Origin: QWHO01 sp039809865
GTDB taxonomy: Bacteria > Vulcanimicrobiota > Xenobia > Xenobiales > QWHO01
DNA: 64,000 bases
Reading direction: 5' to 3'
Assembly (NCBI GenBank): GCA_039809865.1
Contig: JBDHVW010000012.1
Span: forward strand, 1 to 64,000
The notes under the pieces: generated by a model
Databases searched by the model: none
What the model saw: only the letters and a program-made list of their open reading frames with translations
Told to the model about the DNA's origin: nothing
Translations under genes and position numbers: made by a program
Shown here: positions 8,322-17,222 of the stretch, one piece after another
Numbering within the stretch: the stretch's first letter is position 1
Layout of the letters: every line of letters starts with the position of its first letter

Positions 8322-9485
8322 GTGCTTTTCGACGGCAACATCACCTCACCGCAGGGCTTCCAGACCGCTTCGCTGGCCTGTGGCATCAAGGAGAGCAAGG
8401 ACGACCTGATGGTGCTGCTCTCGGACAGCGCCGCCAGCGTGGCCGGCATGTTCACGACCAACAAGGTCAAAGCACCGCCGGTGCGCTACAGTCAGGAGAA
8501 GGTCAAAGGGGGCGTGGCGCGTGCCATCATCGTCAACAGTGGAAATGCGAACGCCTGCACCGGTGCCCAGGGGTTCCTGGATGCCAGGGAGATGGCCACT
8601 CTGACAGCGGACGTCCTGAAGCTGCCGGAGGCCCAGGTGCTGGTGGCCTCCACCGGCATCATCGGACAGATGCTCCCCATGGAAAAGGTTCGAGCCGGGA
8701 TCCGGCTGCTGCCCGAGAACTTGACGCGGGATGGAGTGCGGGCCTCGCAGGCAATCTGCACCACGGATGCCTTCCCGAAGACTGCGGCCGCCCGATTCGG
8801 GAACTACACCATCGGAGGGATGGCCAAGGGCGCCGGAATGATCCATCCCAACATGGCCACCACTCTCTGCTTCCTGACCACGGATGCGCCCATCAATCCG
8901 CTCAACCTCCAGACCGCACTGAGAACGGCCATCGACAAATCGTTCAACTCGATATCGGTGGACGGCGACACCTCGACGAACGATTGCGCGCTGTTGCTGG
9001 CCAACGGGGCAGCCGGTGGCCAGACCGACCTCAAGCAGTTTACCCAGGCCCTGACCCTCGTGGCCCAGAGCCTGGCCAAGCAGATCGTCAAGGATGGCGA
9101 GGGCGCCAGTCACCTGGTGGAGATCCAGCTCGAAGGTGCCCTGAACGACGCCGAGGCCAAGCAGGCCGCCTTCTGCGTCGCGAACTCCCTGCTCGTCAAG
9201 ACGATGCTCTACGGCGGCGAGCCGAACTGGGGACGCATCCTGGCCGCTCTCGGGCGCGCGGGCGTGGAGATGGAGGAAGAGAAGACCAGCGTCTCCATCG
9301 GGGGTGTCCCTTTGATGAAGCGCGGCGCGGTGGTGACCGGCACGTTCGACGCAGCGGTCGCGGTCATGCAACAGCCCGAGTTGGCGATGCAGATTGACCT
9401 CGGGCTGGGCGAGGGGCGAGCCACCATCTGGACATGTGACCTGAACGAGAACTACGTCAAGCTGAACGGGAGCTACATGTCGTAA
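8322..9485 (+). CDS. argJ: Bifunctional ornithine acetyltransferase / N-acetylglutamate synthase
   Basis: Transfers the acetyl group from N-acetylornithine to glutamate, closing the cyclic arginine pathway. The 387-residue precursor has the self-cleavage motif KGAGMIHPNMATTL. Cleavage between A179 and T180 would release the alpha chain and expose the Thr nucleophile of the beta chain. SVDGDTSTND and the C-terminal NEnYVKLNGSY-like end are typical. Start is a GTG with AAAGGA 8 nt upstream. Its stop overlaps the argB ATG (TAATG). Whether it is mono- or bifunctional cannot be read from sequence; no separate argA or argE is in view. Confidence 0.96.
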   Translation: MLFDGNITSPQGFQTASLACGIKESKDDLMVLLSDSAASVAGMFTTNKVKAPPVRYSQEKVKGGVARAIIVNSGNANACTGAQGFLDAREMATLTADVLKLPEAQVLVASTGIIGQMLPMEKVRAGIRLLPENLTRDGVRASQAICTTDAFPKTAAARFGNYTIGGMAKGAGMIHPNMATTLCFLTTDAPINPLNLQTALRTAIDKSFNSISVDGDTSTNDCALLLANGAAGGQTDLKQFTQALTLVAQSLAKQIVKDGEGASHLVEIQLEGALNDAEAKQAAFCVANSLLVKTMLYGGEPNWGRILAALGRAGVEMEEEKTSVSIGGVPLMKRGAVVTGTFDAAVAVMQQPELAMQIDLGLGEGRATIWTCDLNENYVKLNGSYMS

Positions 9486-10258
9486 TGTCCAGCAGCAATC
9501 GGCTTGTCGTCATCAAGTTCGGCGGCAGCGCGCTAAGTAAGAACGAGCTGGGCACACTGGCCGAGGATTTGCGGGCTCTCCAGCAGCGCGGCGATCGGGC
9601 GGTGCTGGTGCACGGCGGGGGGCCCGAGCTCTCGCGCCTGCTCCAGACGATGGGCCATGAGGCCCGTTTCGTGGAAGGGCTGCGGGTCACCGACGAAACC
9701 ACCATGGAAGCCGCCGAGATGGTCCTGGCGGGCAAGCTGAACAAGTATCTGGTCAGCCTGCTTCGAAGCTGCCGTGCGGTCGGTTTGACGGGCGTGGACG
9801 GGCAGCTCCTGGAGTGCTCTCACCTCCGCCAGGATCTGGGCCTGGTCGGAAAGATCGAGCAGGTCAACACACCTCTCCTCGAACTCCTGCTGGCCAATGG
9901 CTACCTGCCCGTCATCGCCCCCATCGGCCTGGGTCCAGACGGCGAGCGGCTCAACCTGAACGCCGATACGGCGGCCGGGGCCATCGCACGAGCTCTGCAG
10001 GCCGAGCGGATTGTCTTCCTGACCGACGTCCCGGGTGTCCTCAAGGACGGAAAGGTAATCCCGGCACTGAGTTACCAGGAAGCCGAGCACATGATCGCCA
10101 ACGGCATCGCCACCGGAGGGATGATTCCCAAGCTTCGTTCTTGTCAGGAGGCGGCCGTCAGCGGCGTTCCAGCACAGATCCTCGGAGCCAGCTCATCTCT
10201 CCTAGATGGACTGGCGGGTCGGGAGGGCACGCTGGTGACGAAAGGGAGTCCAACGTGA
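9485..10258 (+). CDS. argB: Acetylglutamate kinase
   Basis: Phosphorylates N-acetylglutamate with ATP, the second step of arginine synthesis. The 257-residue protein shows the amino-acid-kinase fold motifs: VIKFGGSAL near the N-terminus, VLVHGGGPELSRLL, NLNADTAAGAIA, and GGMIPKLRSCQEA. It is of the short E. coli-like length. It lacks the extra N-terminal helix that mediates arginine inhibition in hexameric enzymes, so it may be feedback-insensitive, with control left to ArgR. Its stop overlaps the argD GTG as GTGA. Confidence 0.95.
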   Translation: MSSSNRLVVIKFGGSALSKNELGTLAEDLRALQQRGDRAVLVHGGGPELSRLLQTMGHEARFVEGLRVTDETTMEAAEMVLAGKLNKYLVSLLRSCRAVGLTGVDGQLLECSHLRQDLGLVGKIEQVNTPLLELLLANGYLPVIAPIGLGPDGERLNLNADTAAGAIARALQAERIVFLTDVPGVLKDGKVIPALSYQEAEHMIANGIATGGMIPKLRSCQEAAVSGVPAQILGASSSLLDGLAGREGTLVTKGSPT

Positions 10259-11478
10259 TCACCACCTGGGAAAATCTTTCCGACGACGAGCCGCAGATGA
10301 AGACCGAAAACAAGCCCACCAACACCGACTACGTCCAGCAAGCCGACGAGTGCCTTTTCGGCAACTATCGCCGTGCGCCGCTGGCGTTCAGCCACGGCTT
10401 CGGCAGCCGCCTCTTCGACGTGGAGGGGAAAGGCTATCTCGACTTCATCGGCGGTGTAGCGGTGAGCTCGCTCGGCCACGCCCACCCCCGGCTCGTGGCC
10501 GCCATCTCGGAGCAGGCCGGACGCTACTTGCACGCTTCCAATCTTTACCAGCTCCCCGAGCAGATCAAGGCCGCCCAGATGCTGATTCGCCTGTCGGGCC
10601 TCGAGCGCGTCTTCTTCTGTAACTCGGGCACCGAGGCCAACGAAATGGCCATCAAACTGGCCCGCAAGAACGCTCTGGAGAAGGGCCGCGGACCGAAGAT
10701 CCTGACGGCCAACAACAGCTTTCACGGGCGCACCTTGGGCTCCCTGGCGGCCACCGGCAATCCCGCCTACCACGTCGGTTTCGAGCCGCTCCCGGCCGGG
10801 TTCGAGTTCTGCGCCTACAACGAGCTGGCTGACTGGCAGCGCGCCATGTGCCCCGATGTGGCCGCAGTCCTGGTGGAGCCTGTGCAGGGCGAAGGCGGGG
10901 TCATCCCCGGCACCCTGGAATTCCTGCACGGCCTCGAATTGCTGTGTCGAAAGGCGGGAGCGCTGTTCATCCTGGACGAGGTCCAGACCGGCGTGGGGCG
11001 CACCGGCACGATGTTCAACTACCATTCCCACAGCTTGATGCCAGACGTGGTGACCCTGGCCAAGGGCCTCGGGGGCGGGGTGCCCATCGGGGCCGTGTTG
11101 GCCACCAGGGAGGCCGCCGCGGTCATGGGCCCGGGTACCCACGGGTGCACCTTCGGCGGCAACGCTCTGGCGACGGCAGCGGCGTGCGTCGTGCTGGAGG
11201 AGGTGGAGCCGCTGTTGCTCGACCTCGAGGAGCGCAGCAAACAACTCGTGGCCGGCCTCGAGAAGTTGCCGCACGTGACCGAGGTTCGCGCCGCGGGCCT
11301 GCTGATCGGGGTCGACCTGGATATCGAAGCCAAACCGATCGAGCTCGCTTGCCTGGAGAAGGGCTTGCTGCTCAACTCGGTGCGCGCCAAGACCCTGCGC
11401 CTCGCCCCGCCCCTGGTCGTCACCGAGGAAGATTGCCAGATCGCCCTGTCCATCCTGAAAGAGGTGCTGGAAACGTGA
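10255..11478 (+). CDS. argD: Acetylornithine aminotransferase
   Basis: A class III PLP-dependent aminotransferase of 407 residues that converts N-acetylglutamate semialdehyde to N-acetylornithine. It contains FCNSGTEANEMAIKLAR (phosphate-binding), NSFHGRTLGSL, the PLP-contacting Asp in FILDEVQTGVGRTG, and the Schiff-base Lys in VVTLAKGLGGGVPIGA. The GTG start at 10255 overlaps the argB stop and has GGGAG upstream. About 20 N-terminal residues before the conserved core look variable, so the true start could be the ATG at 10297. Confidence 0.94.
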   Translation: MITTWENLSDDEPQMKTENKPTNTDYVQQADECLFGNYRRAPLAFSHGFGSRLFDVEGKGYLDFIGGVAVSSLGHAHPRLVAAISEQAGRYLHASNLYQLPEQIKAAQMLIRLSGLERVFFCNSGTEANEMAIKLARKNALEKGRGPKILTANNSFHGRTLGSLAATGNPAYHVGFEPLPAGFEFCAYNELADWQRAMCPDVAAVLVEPVQGEGGVIPGTLEFLHGLELLCRKAGALFILDEVQTGVGRTGTMFNYHSHSLMPDVVTLAKGLGGGVPIGAVLATREAAAVMGPGTHGCTFGGNALATAAACVVLEEVEPLLLDLEERSKQLVAGLEKLPHVTEVRAAGLLIGVDLDIEAKPIELACLEKGLLLNSVRAKTLRLAPPLVVTEEDCQIALSILKEVLET

Positions 11479-11500
11479 CCGGTCACTCCCCTCTCCCGAC

Positions 11501-11938
11501 ATGACGCCCCGCCAACGCGAGCGCGCCATCCTGGCCCTCATTACCGAGCAGCCCGTGGAGACGCAGCAAGATCTCGTGGTCGGGCTCGAGGAACGCGGGG
11601 TCGAGGTGACGCAGGCCACCATCAGCCGGGACATCAAACGGCTGGGGTTGTTCAAGCGCCCCCTTCCGGATGGCCGCTATCGCTACGCCGCGCCGGAGGT
11701 CCCCAAGACTTCACCCGGCGAAGTGGGAGGCTTCGTGATCGCCGTCGAGCCGGCCAGCGCCATGCTGGTGGTGAAGACCAGGGTCGGGCGCGCCAGCGCG
11801 GTCGCCATCGCGATGGACGAGAACCCGCCGGCGGGCGTGGTCGGCACCCTGGCGGGAGACGACACCGTGCTGGTCTTACTGGCCAGCGCCCAGGACTCGC
11901 AGAAGGTGCGGGCTGAAATCGAGAGGAGCTACCTGTGA
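11501..11938 (+). CDS. argR: Arginine repressor
   Basis: The 145-residue protein has the N-terminal winged-helix of ArgR/AhrC, with the recognition region VTQATISRDIKRLGLFK. The C-terminal oligomerisation and arginine-binding domain includes VVGTLAGDDTVLVLLAS, where the paired aspartates bind L-arginine. A homohexamer binding ARG boxes is the known mode. Two such boxes are present upstream of argC, implying autoregulation of the whole operon. It starts with ATG 22 bp after argD, and its stop overlaps the carA GTG as GTGA. Confidence 0.95.
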   Translation: MTPRQRERAILALITEQPVETQQDLVVGLEERGVEVTQATISRDIKRLGLFKRPLPDGRYRYAAPEVPKTSPGEVGGFVIAVEPASAMLVVKTRVGRASAVAIAMDENPPAGVVGTLAGDDTVLVLLASAQDSQKVRAEIERSYL

Positions 11939-13008
11939 ACAAGGGCGTACTGCTACTGGAGGACGGCACCCGTTTCGAGGGTGAGCTGTTCGGTCACCCC
12001 GGACCCGCTTTCGGCGAGATCGTCTTCAACACGTCCATGTCGGGCTACGAGGAGATCCTCACCGATCCGTCCTACCGGCGCCAGGTGGTGGTCTTCACCA
12101 ACCCGCAGATGGGCAACTACGGCATCACCCTCGAAGACGGCGAATCCCGCCGGCCCTGGGTGGAGGGCGTGATCGTCCGCGAGCAATCCCCGTCACCCAG
12201 CAACTGGCGTAGCCGTCTCAGCCTTCGCAAGTACCTCGAGGAGCATCGCGTCGCCGGCCTGGCCGAAGTGGACACGAGGGCGCTGGTGCGCCACATCCGC
12301 GACCACGGAGCTCAGCGCTGCGCCATCGGCCCGGCCGGGCAAGACCTGATGGAGGCCCTGAAGGCCCAGCCGAGCATGGTCGGCCTGGGCCTGGCCGAAG
12401 AGGTGACCTGCGAGCAGCCCTGGCGCATGGGCAAGGGTCCGCACCGCGTGGCGGTGCTCGACCTGGGCGTGAAGATGGGCATCCTCAAAGAGCTGGCGTC
12501 GCGGGATCTGGAGCTGGAGATCTACCCGGCCGGTACGAAAGCCGAGGCCATCCTGAGCACCAGACCGCACGGACTGGTTCTCTCCAATGGACCCGGCGAC
12601 CCGAGCGCGCTGACGCACATCATCCCCGAGGTGAAGAAGCTCGTGGAGAGCGGTTTGCCCACCCTGGCGATCTGCCTGGGTCACCAGCTCACCGCTCTGA
12701 GCCTGGGTGCCAGGACGTTCAAGCTCAAGTTCGGCCACCGCGGCGGCAACCACCCAGTCAGCTGCTCGCACACCGGCAAGGTGGAGATCTCCAGCCACAA
12801 CCACGGTTTCGCGGTCGACCCCGACAGTCTGCCCCCGGAGCTGGAGGCCACTCACACCGACCTTTACGACGGATGCCTGGAAGGCTTCCGCCATCGCACG
12901 CTGCCCGTGCAGTGCGTGCAGTATCATCCCGAGTCGAGCCCCGGCCCGCGGGACTCGCTCTACCTCTTCGACTGGCTCAAGGAGCAGCTCCATGCCCAAA
13001 CGCACTGA
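11935..13008 (+). CDS. carA: Carbamoyl-phosphate synthase small subunit
   Basis: This glutaminase subunit of 357 residues hydrolyses glutamine and channels ammonia to CarB. The N-terminal CPSase small-chain domain shows FNTSMSGYEEILTDPSY. The C-terminal class I glutamine amidotransferase domain has the nucleophile C247 in LAICLGHQL and the His/Glu dyad in QYHPESSPGP. The GTG start overlaps the argR stop. It overlaps carB by 17 bp. Clustering with arginine genes suggests the carbamoyl phosphate is mainly for arginine, though it also serves pyrimidine synthesis. Confidence 0.96.
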   Translation: MNKGVLLLEDGTRFEGELFGHPGPAFGEIVFNTSMSGYEEILTDPSYRRQVVVFTNPQMGNYGITLEDGESRRPWVEGVIVREQSPSPSNWRSRLSLRKYLEEHRVAGLAEVDTRALVRHIRDHGAQRCAIGPAGQDLMEALKAQPSMVGLGLAEEVTCEQPWRMGKGPHRVAVLDLGVKMGILKELASRDLELEIYPAGTKAEAILSTRPHGLVLSNGPGDPSALTHIIPEVKKLVESGLPTLAICLGHQLTALSLGARTFKLKFGHRGGNHPVSCSHTGKVEISSHNHGFAVDPDSLPPELEATHTDLYDGCLEGFRHRTLPVQCVQYHPESSPGPRDSLYLFDWLKEQLHAQTH

Positions 13009-16000
13009 CATCCACAAGATTCTCCTGATCGGCTCGGGACCCATTACGATCGGTCAGGCATGTGAGTTCGACTACTCCGGCACCCAGGCGGCTCGTGCGC
13101 TGAAGGCGCTCGGCTACAGCGTCGTGCTCGTGAACTCCAATCCGGCCAGCATCATGACCGATCCCACCCTGGCCGACGCGACGTACATCGAACCGCTCAC
13201 CCCCGAGATCGTCGAGGCCATTTTGCGCAAAGAACGGCCCGACGCGCTGCTCCCCACACTGGGTGGCCAGACAAGTCTCAATCTCGCCCTGGCGCTGCAC
13301 GAGAAGGGCGTCCTGGAAGAGCTGAGCGTGGAGCTCCTGGGAGCCAATGTGGAGGCCATCCGGAAGGCCGAGGACCGCGGGCTGTTCCGCGAGTGTCTCA
13401 AGAAGGTTGGCGTGGAAGCCCCACGCTCTTTCTACCTCGACAACCTCGATCAGCTCGAGCAGGCCAGGAACGAGATCGGGGTGCCCTGCATCCTGCGGCC
13501 AGCCTATACCCTGGGCGGGGGCGGCGCCTCGCTGGTCACCCAACCCGAGGAGTTCGAGCCGTTCGTGCGCAACGCGGTGCGCGCCAGCCCCATGGGCGAG
13601 GTCCTCATCGAGCAGTCTTTGCTCGGCTGGAAAGAATACGAGCTCGAGGTCATGCGCGACAAAGCCGACAATGCGGTGATCGTGTGCTCGATCGAGAACC
13701 TCGATCCGATGGGCGTGCACACGGGCGACAGCATCACCGTGGCCCCCGTGCAGACCCTGACCGACCGCGAATACCAGGTCATGCGACGCGCCGCGGTGGA
13801 CGTCATCCGCGAGGTGGGCGTCGAGACCGGGGGCTGCAACATCCAGTTCGGCGTGGACCCGAGCCGTGGCCAGATGGTGTGTATCGAAGCCAATCCGCGC
13901 GTCAGCCGCAGCTCCGCGCTGGCCTCCAAAGCCACCGGCTTCCCCATCGCCAAGATCGCCGCGCAACTCGCGGTGGGCCTCACCCTGCCCGAGATCACGA
14001 ATGACATCACCGGCTGCACCCCGGCCTCCTACGAGCCCAGCCTTGACTACGTGGTGGTGAAGATCCCCCGGTTCGCCTTCGAGAAATTCCCCGGCGCCGT
14101 CAAGCGCCTGGGACCGAGCATGAAGTCGGTAGGCGAAACCATGGCGATCGGGCGCACGTTCCTGGAAGCCCTCCAGAAAGGCTACCGCTCACTCGAGCAG
14201 GGCTACGACGGGCTGGACGATCGCCACCGCGGCGAGTACGACGGGTCCGAGGAAAAGCTGACCATCCCCACTCCCGAGCGTCTCTTCTTCGTCAAGTACG
14301 CTCTCCAGGATGGAATGAGCGTGCAGAAGGCCAGCGAGTTGTCCGGCATCGACCCGTGGTTCGTAAACCAGCTGCACCGCCTGGCTCACCCGCCCGAGGA
14401 CCCTATGCAGCGGCAGCGGATGGGCCTGGAGCCCACCGCGAAGGTCAATTACCTGGCCGTGGATACCTGCGCCGGAGAGTTCCCAGCGCGAACGCCCTAC
14501 TTTTACTCCAGCGCCGAATCCAGCGGCGACTGGACCCCCCTCGAGGGACGCAAGGTCGTCATCTTGTCGAGTGGACCCAACCGTATCGGGCAGGGCGTGG
14601 AGTTCGACTGCATGTGCGTGCAGGCCGCTCAGGCTCTGCGGGCGCGCGGCCTGGAGGCGATCCTGGTGAACTCCAACCCTGAGACCGTCTCCACGGACTA
14701 TGACATCTCCAGCCGCCTCTACTTCGAACCGATCACCAGGGATAGCGTGGCTTCCATCCTGGAGCGCGAGCAGCCGGAAGGCGTCATCCTCCAGCTCGGT
14801 GGCCAGACACCCCTCAAGCTGAGCCACCACCTGAAGGCGCCCATCCTGGGCACGCAGCCCGAGGCGATCGATGCCACCGAGTCGCGCGAGCGCTTTGCAC
14901 AACTGGCCGAGGAGCTGGGACTGAACATCGCGCCCGGAGGCATCGCGCGCAACATCGCCGAGGCCCGAGTCGTCGCCAGGGAGCTCGGATATCCCGTGCT
15001 CCTGCGCCCATCCTATGTCTTGAGCGGCAGCGCTATGCGCGTTCTGCTCGACGACGCGGATCTCGAGCGCTGGTATCCCTGGGCCGAGAAGGCGGCCGAG
15101 GGCCACGAGGTGCTGCTGGACAAGTTCCTCGAGGACGCGCTCGAAGTGGACGTGGATGCGCTGGCCGATGGCACCGACGTCAGGCTGATCGGGGTGATGG
15201 AGCACGTCGAGGAAGCTGGAATCCACTCGGGTGACAGCGCCTGCAGTATCCCTCCCCGCGCGCTCAGCGCCCTGCAGATCGCGCAGATCGAGGAAGACCT
15301 GCGCACGCTGGCCAGAAAGCTCGGGATCGTGGGGCTGATGAATGCGCAGTACGGGGTGCGCGGAAGTCGTCTCTACCTGCTCGAGGTCAACCCGCGCGCG
15401 AGCCGCACGGTGCCGTATCTCTGCAAAGCTTTCGGAATCGACTTCGTGGCGCTGGCGGTGGACCTGATGCTGGGCCGGAAGCTTTCCGACCTGCCGCCCT
15501 GGGACCTGAACCTCCCCTACTTCGCCTTCAAAGAGGTCGTGCTGCCCTGGAAGCGCCTCGAGGGGATGGATCCTCTGCTCGGGCCGGAGATGAAGTCGAC
15601 CGGCGAGGTCATGGGGATCGATACCGAGCCGGGCGGGGCCTATCTCAAAGCGCTGCTGGCCAGCGGCCACCGCGTCAAGTTGGGCGGGCGCGCGTTCATC
15701 AGCGTGCGCGACGAGGACAAACGCGCCGTGGTGCCTCTCGGGAAGCGCCTCGTCAAATTGGGCTTCACCCTGCTGGCAACCGATGGGACCGCGGATGTGC
15801 TGCGCAAGTCCGGGCTGGAGGTCGAGGTCATCGGCAAGCTGGGTGAGCCCGATCACGCCATCGCCCGCATGACGCGGGGCGAGATCTCGCTGGTCCTGAA
15901 TACGCCGAGCGGCGCCGAGCGAAAGCGCGACGCCGCCGATATCCGTATGGCCGCCGTGGCCTGCGAGGTGCCTCTGGTCACGACCCTGGAGGGAGCCCAG

Positions 16001-16096
16001 AACGTGGTGGAGGCCTTCGAGCGGTATGCGCGCGGGCCCCTGGAGGTGCGAAGCCTCCAGGAATGGCACCGCATGCGCACACCGGTCGCCGTCTGA
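12992..16096 (+). CDS. carB: Carbamoyl-phosphate synthase large subunit
   Basis: The 1034-residue synthetase forms carbamoyl phosphate from bicarbonate, ammonia and two ATP. It has two homologous ATP-grasp halves: GSGPITIGQACEFDYSG opens the first, SGPNRIGQGVEFDCMCV the second. Each half carries its own carboxyphosphate or carbamate phosphorylation site. A C-terminal MGS-like allosteric domain includes LLATDGTADVLRKSGLEVEVIGK. Length is slightly under the usual 1050-1080. The ATG at 12992 follows AAGGAG at 8 nt and lies inside carA. It is the last gene of the operon; the next gene is convergent. Confidence 0.97.
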   Translation: MPKRTDIHKILLIGSGPITIGQACEFDYSGTQAARALKALGYSVVLVNSNPASIMTDPTLADATYIEPLTPEIVEAILRKERPDALLPTLGGQTSLNLALALHEKGVLEELSVELLGANVEAIRKAEDRGLFRECLKKVGVEAPRSFYLDNLDQLEQARNEIGVPCILRPAYTLGGGGASLVTQPEEFEPFVRNAVRASPMGEVLIEQSLLGWKEYELEVMRDKADNAVIVCSIENLDPMGVHTGDSITVAPVQTLTDREYQVMRRAAVDVIREVGVETGGCNIQFGVDPSRGQMVCIEANPRVSRSSALASKATGFPIAKIAAQLAVGLTLPEITNDITGCTPASYEPSLDYVVVKIPRFAFEKFPGAVKRLGPSMKSVGETMAIGRTFLEALQKGYRSLEQGYDGLDDRHRGEYDGSEEKLTIPTPERLFFVKYALQDGMSVQKASELSGIDPWFVNQLHRLAHPPEDPMQRQRMGLEPTAKVNYLAVDTCAGEFPARTPYFYSSAESSGDWTPLEGRKVVILSSGPNRIGQGVEFDCMCVQAAQALRARGLEAILVNSNPETVSTDYDISSRLYFEPITRDSVASILEREQPEGVILQLGGQTPLKLSHHLKAPILGTQPEAIDATESRERFAQLAEELGLNIAPGGIARNIAEARVVARELGYPVLLRPSYVLSGSAMRVLLDDADLERWYPWAEKAAEGHEVLLDKFLEDALEVDVDALADGTDVRLIGVMEHVEEAGIHSGDSACSIPPRALSALQIAQIEEDLRTLARKLGIVGLMNAQYGVRGSRLYLLEVNPRASRTVPYLCKAFGIDFVALAVDLMLGRKLSDLPPWDLNLPYFAFKEVVLPWKRLEGMDPLLGPEMKSTGEVMGIDTEPGGAYLKALLASGHRVKLGGRAFISVRDEDKRAVVPLGKRLVKLGFTLLATDGTADVLRKSGLEVEVIGKLGEPDHAIARMTRGEISLVLNTPSGAERKRDAADIRMAAVACEVPLVTTLEGAQNVVEAFERYARGPLEVRSLQEWHRMRTPVAV

Positions 16097-16097
16097 C

Positions 16098-17222
16098 CTA
16101 GTAGGTGAGCACCACCGGCAGCAGGCTGCCGGGAGCGTCGGGGGCGGTAAAGGGCGAGCCCGGCAGGGGGCTGAGGTTGCCGTTCTCGTCGACGCGGAAG
16201 CCATTGATCCGGTCGTTGAGGAAGTCGCTGACATAGAGCAATCCGCTGAAGAACGGCTGCGGGTAATAGACGACCTCGGCCCCGCCATTGGCGATCGGGA
16301 AGCCCGGGAGCTGCGTCAGGGTGCCGTCGAACCCGGCCTCGAAAGCGTTCAGGGTGTTGTTCGCGCCATCGCCGACGTAGACGTCGATGCCCTGGAAGCC
16401 CATCTGGTAAGAGATGGCGCCGGGCGTGGAGAAGGCAACCTGTCCCCCGGGGACCGCGGACACAACCCCGTCAGCGCTGACATTGAACGTCTCCAGCGCG
16501 CCGCTGCTCCCGTTCACGAACAGGTGCTCCTCGACCGGGTCGAACTGCAGCCCCGTGGGACCCTGAGCCGTGGGGGTGGCGCTCGCGAACGTGACAGCGC
16601 CGCTGCTCGGATCGACCTGATAGGCGAAGACCTGGTCGCCGCCGGCGTCCGTGAACAGCAGCAAAGTGCCTGCCCGGTTGAGGATGACCGACTGCGCCTC
16701 CACCAACCCGGGAACGACCTGAGGGAAGCCGGCGACCTGGGTCAGACTGCCATCGTCGTTGAAGGCGAAGGCATTGATCGTGGTTTCGCCCAGCACGTAC
16801 AGGAACTTGCCGGCCGGATCGAAGACGCTGTGCGAGTCCTGCTCGCTGGCGATCGGGAAGCCCGGCAGCCGCGTCAGAACGCCGCTGGCAGGGTCGATGG
16901 AGAAGCCGTCCAGGACGGGCGCGTCCACCAGAGAGGCATAGACGAACGGCAGGCTGGGATGCCGGGTGAAAGCGTTCACCCCGCCGCTCGTCGCGATACT
17001 CGACGTCAGAGCCAGGGAGCCCGTGTCCGTATCGACCGTGAAGACGCTGATTCCGCCCGCCGCGGGGTCGCGGTTGGCGCTCAACAAGTAGGTCGCCGTC
17101 GTCCCAAAAGGCGGGGGCGGAGGCGTGGGCTCGATCGGACTGCTGGAGAACGTATCGTCGTTTCCTCCCGTGCAGCCGTAGAGCCCGAACAGAACCAGGA
17201 CCAGGAGCAAGAGTTTTCTCAT
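16098..17222 (-). CDS. Beta-propeller lipoprotein, lactonase/YncE-like
   Basis: The 374-residue protein has a lipoprotein signal peptide ending in LYGC and a Pro-rich linker. Repeated blades of the type DPAGKFLYVLGETTINAF, SGVLTRLPGFP and NGNLSPLPGSPF resemble the seven-bladed 6-phosphogluconolactonase-like propellers. It is probably anchored facing the periplasm or surface. It overlaps the stop of its paralog upstream as ATGA, so the pair is a tandem duplication translated together. An enzymatic role is not supported; such propellers are often binding or scaffold proteins. Confidence 0.78.
   Translation of the reverse strand: MRKLLLLVLVLFGLYGCTGGNDDTFSSSPIEPTPPPPPFGTTATYLLSANRDPAAGGISVFTVDTDTGSLALTSSIATSGGVNAFTRHPSLPFVYASLVDAPVLDGFSIDPASGVLTRLPGFPIASEQDSHSVFDPAGKFLYVLGETTINAFAFNDDGSLTQVAGFPQVVPGLVEAQSVILNRAGTLLLFTDAGGDQVFAYQVDPSSGAVTFASATPTAQGPTGLQFDPVEEHLFVNGSSGALETFNVSADGVVSAVPGGQVAFSTPGAISYQMGFQGIDVYVGDGANNTLNAFEAGFDGTLTQLPGFPIANGGAEVVYYPQPFFSGLLYVSDFLNDRINGFRVDENGNLSPLPGSPFTAPDAPGSLLPVVLTY

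Noticed and set aside
14189..16288. Long open frame antisense to carB, about 699 codons
   Set aside because: It mirrors the third-position GC bias of carB, has no recognisable domain and only frame-complement composition.
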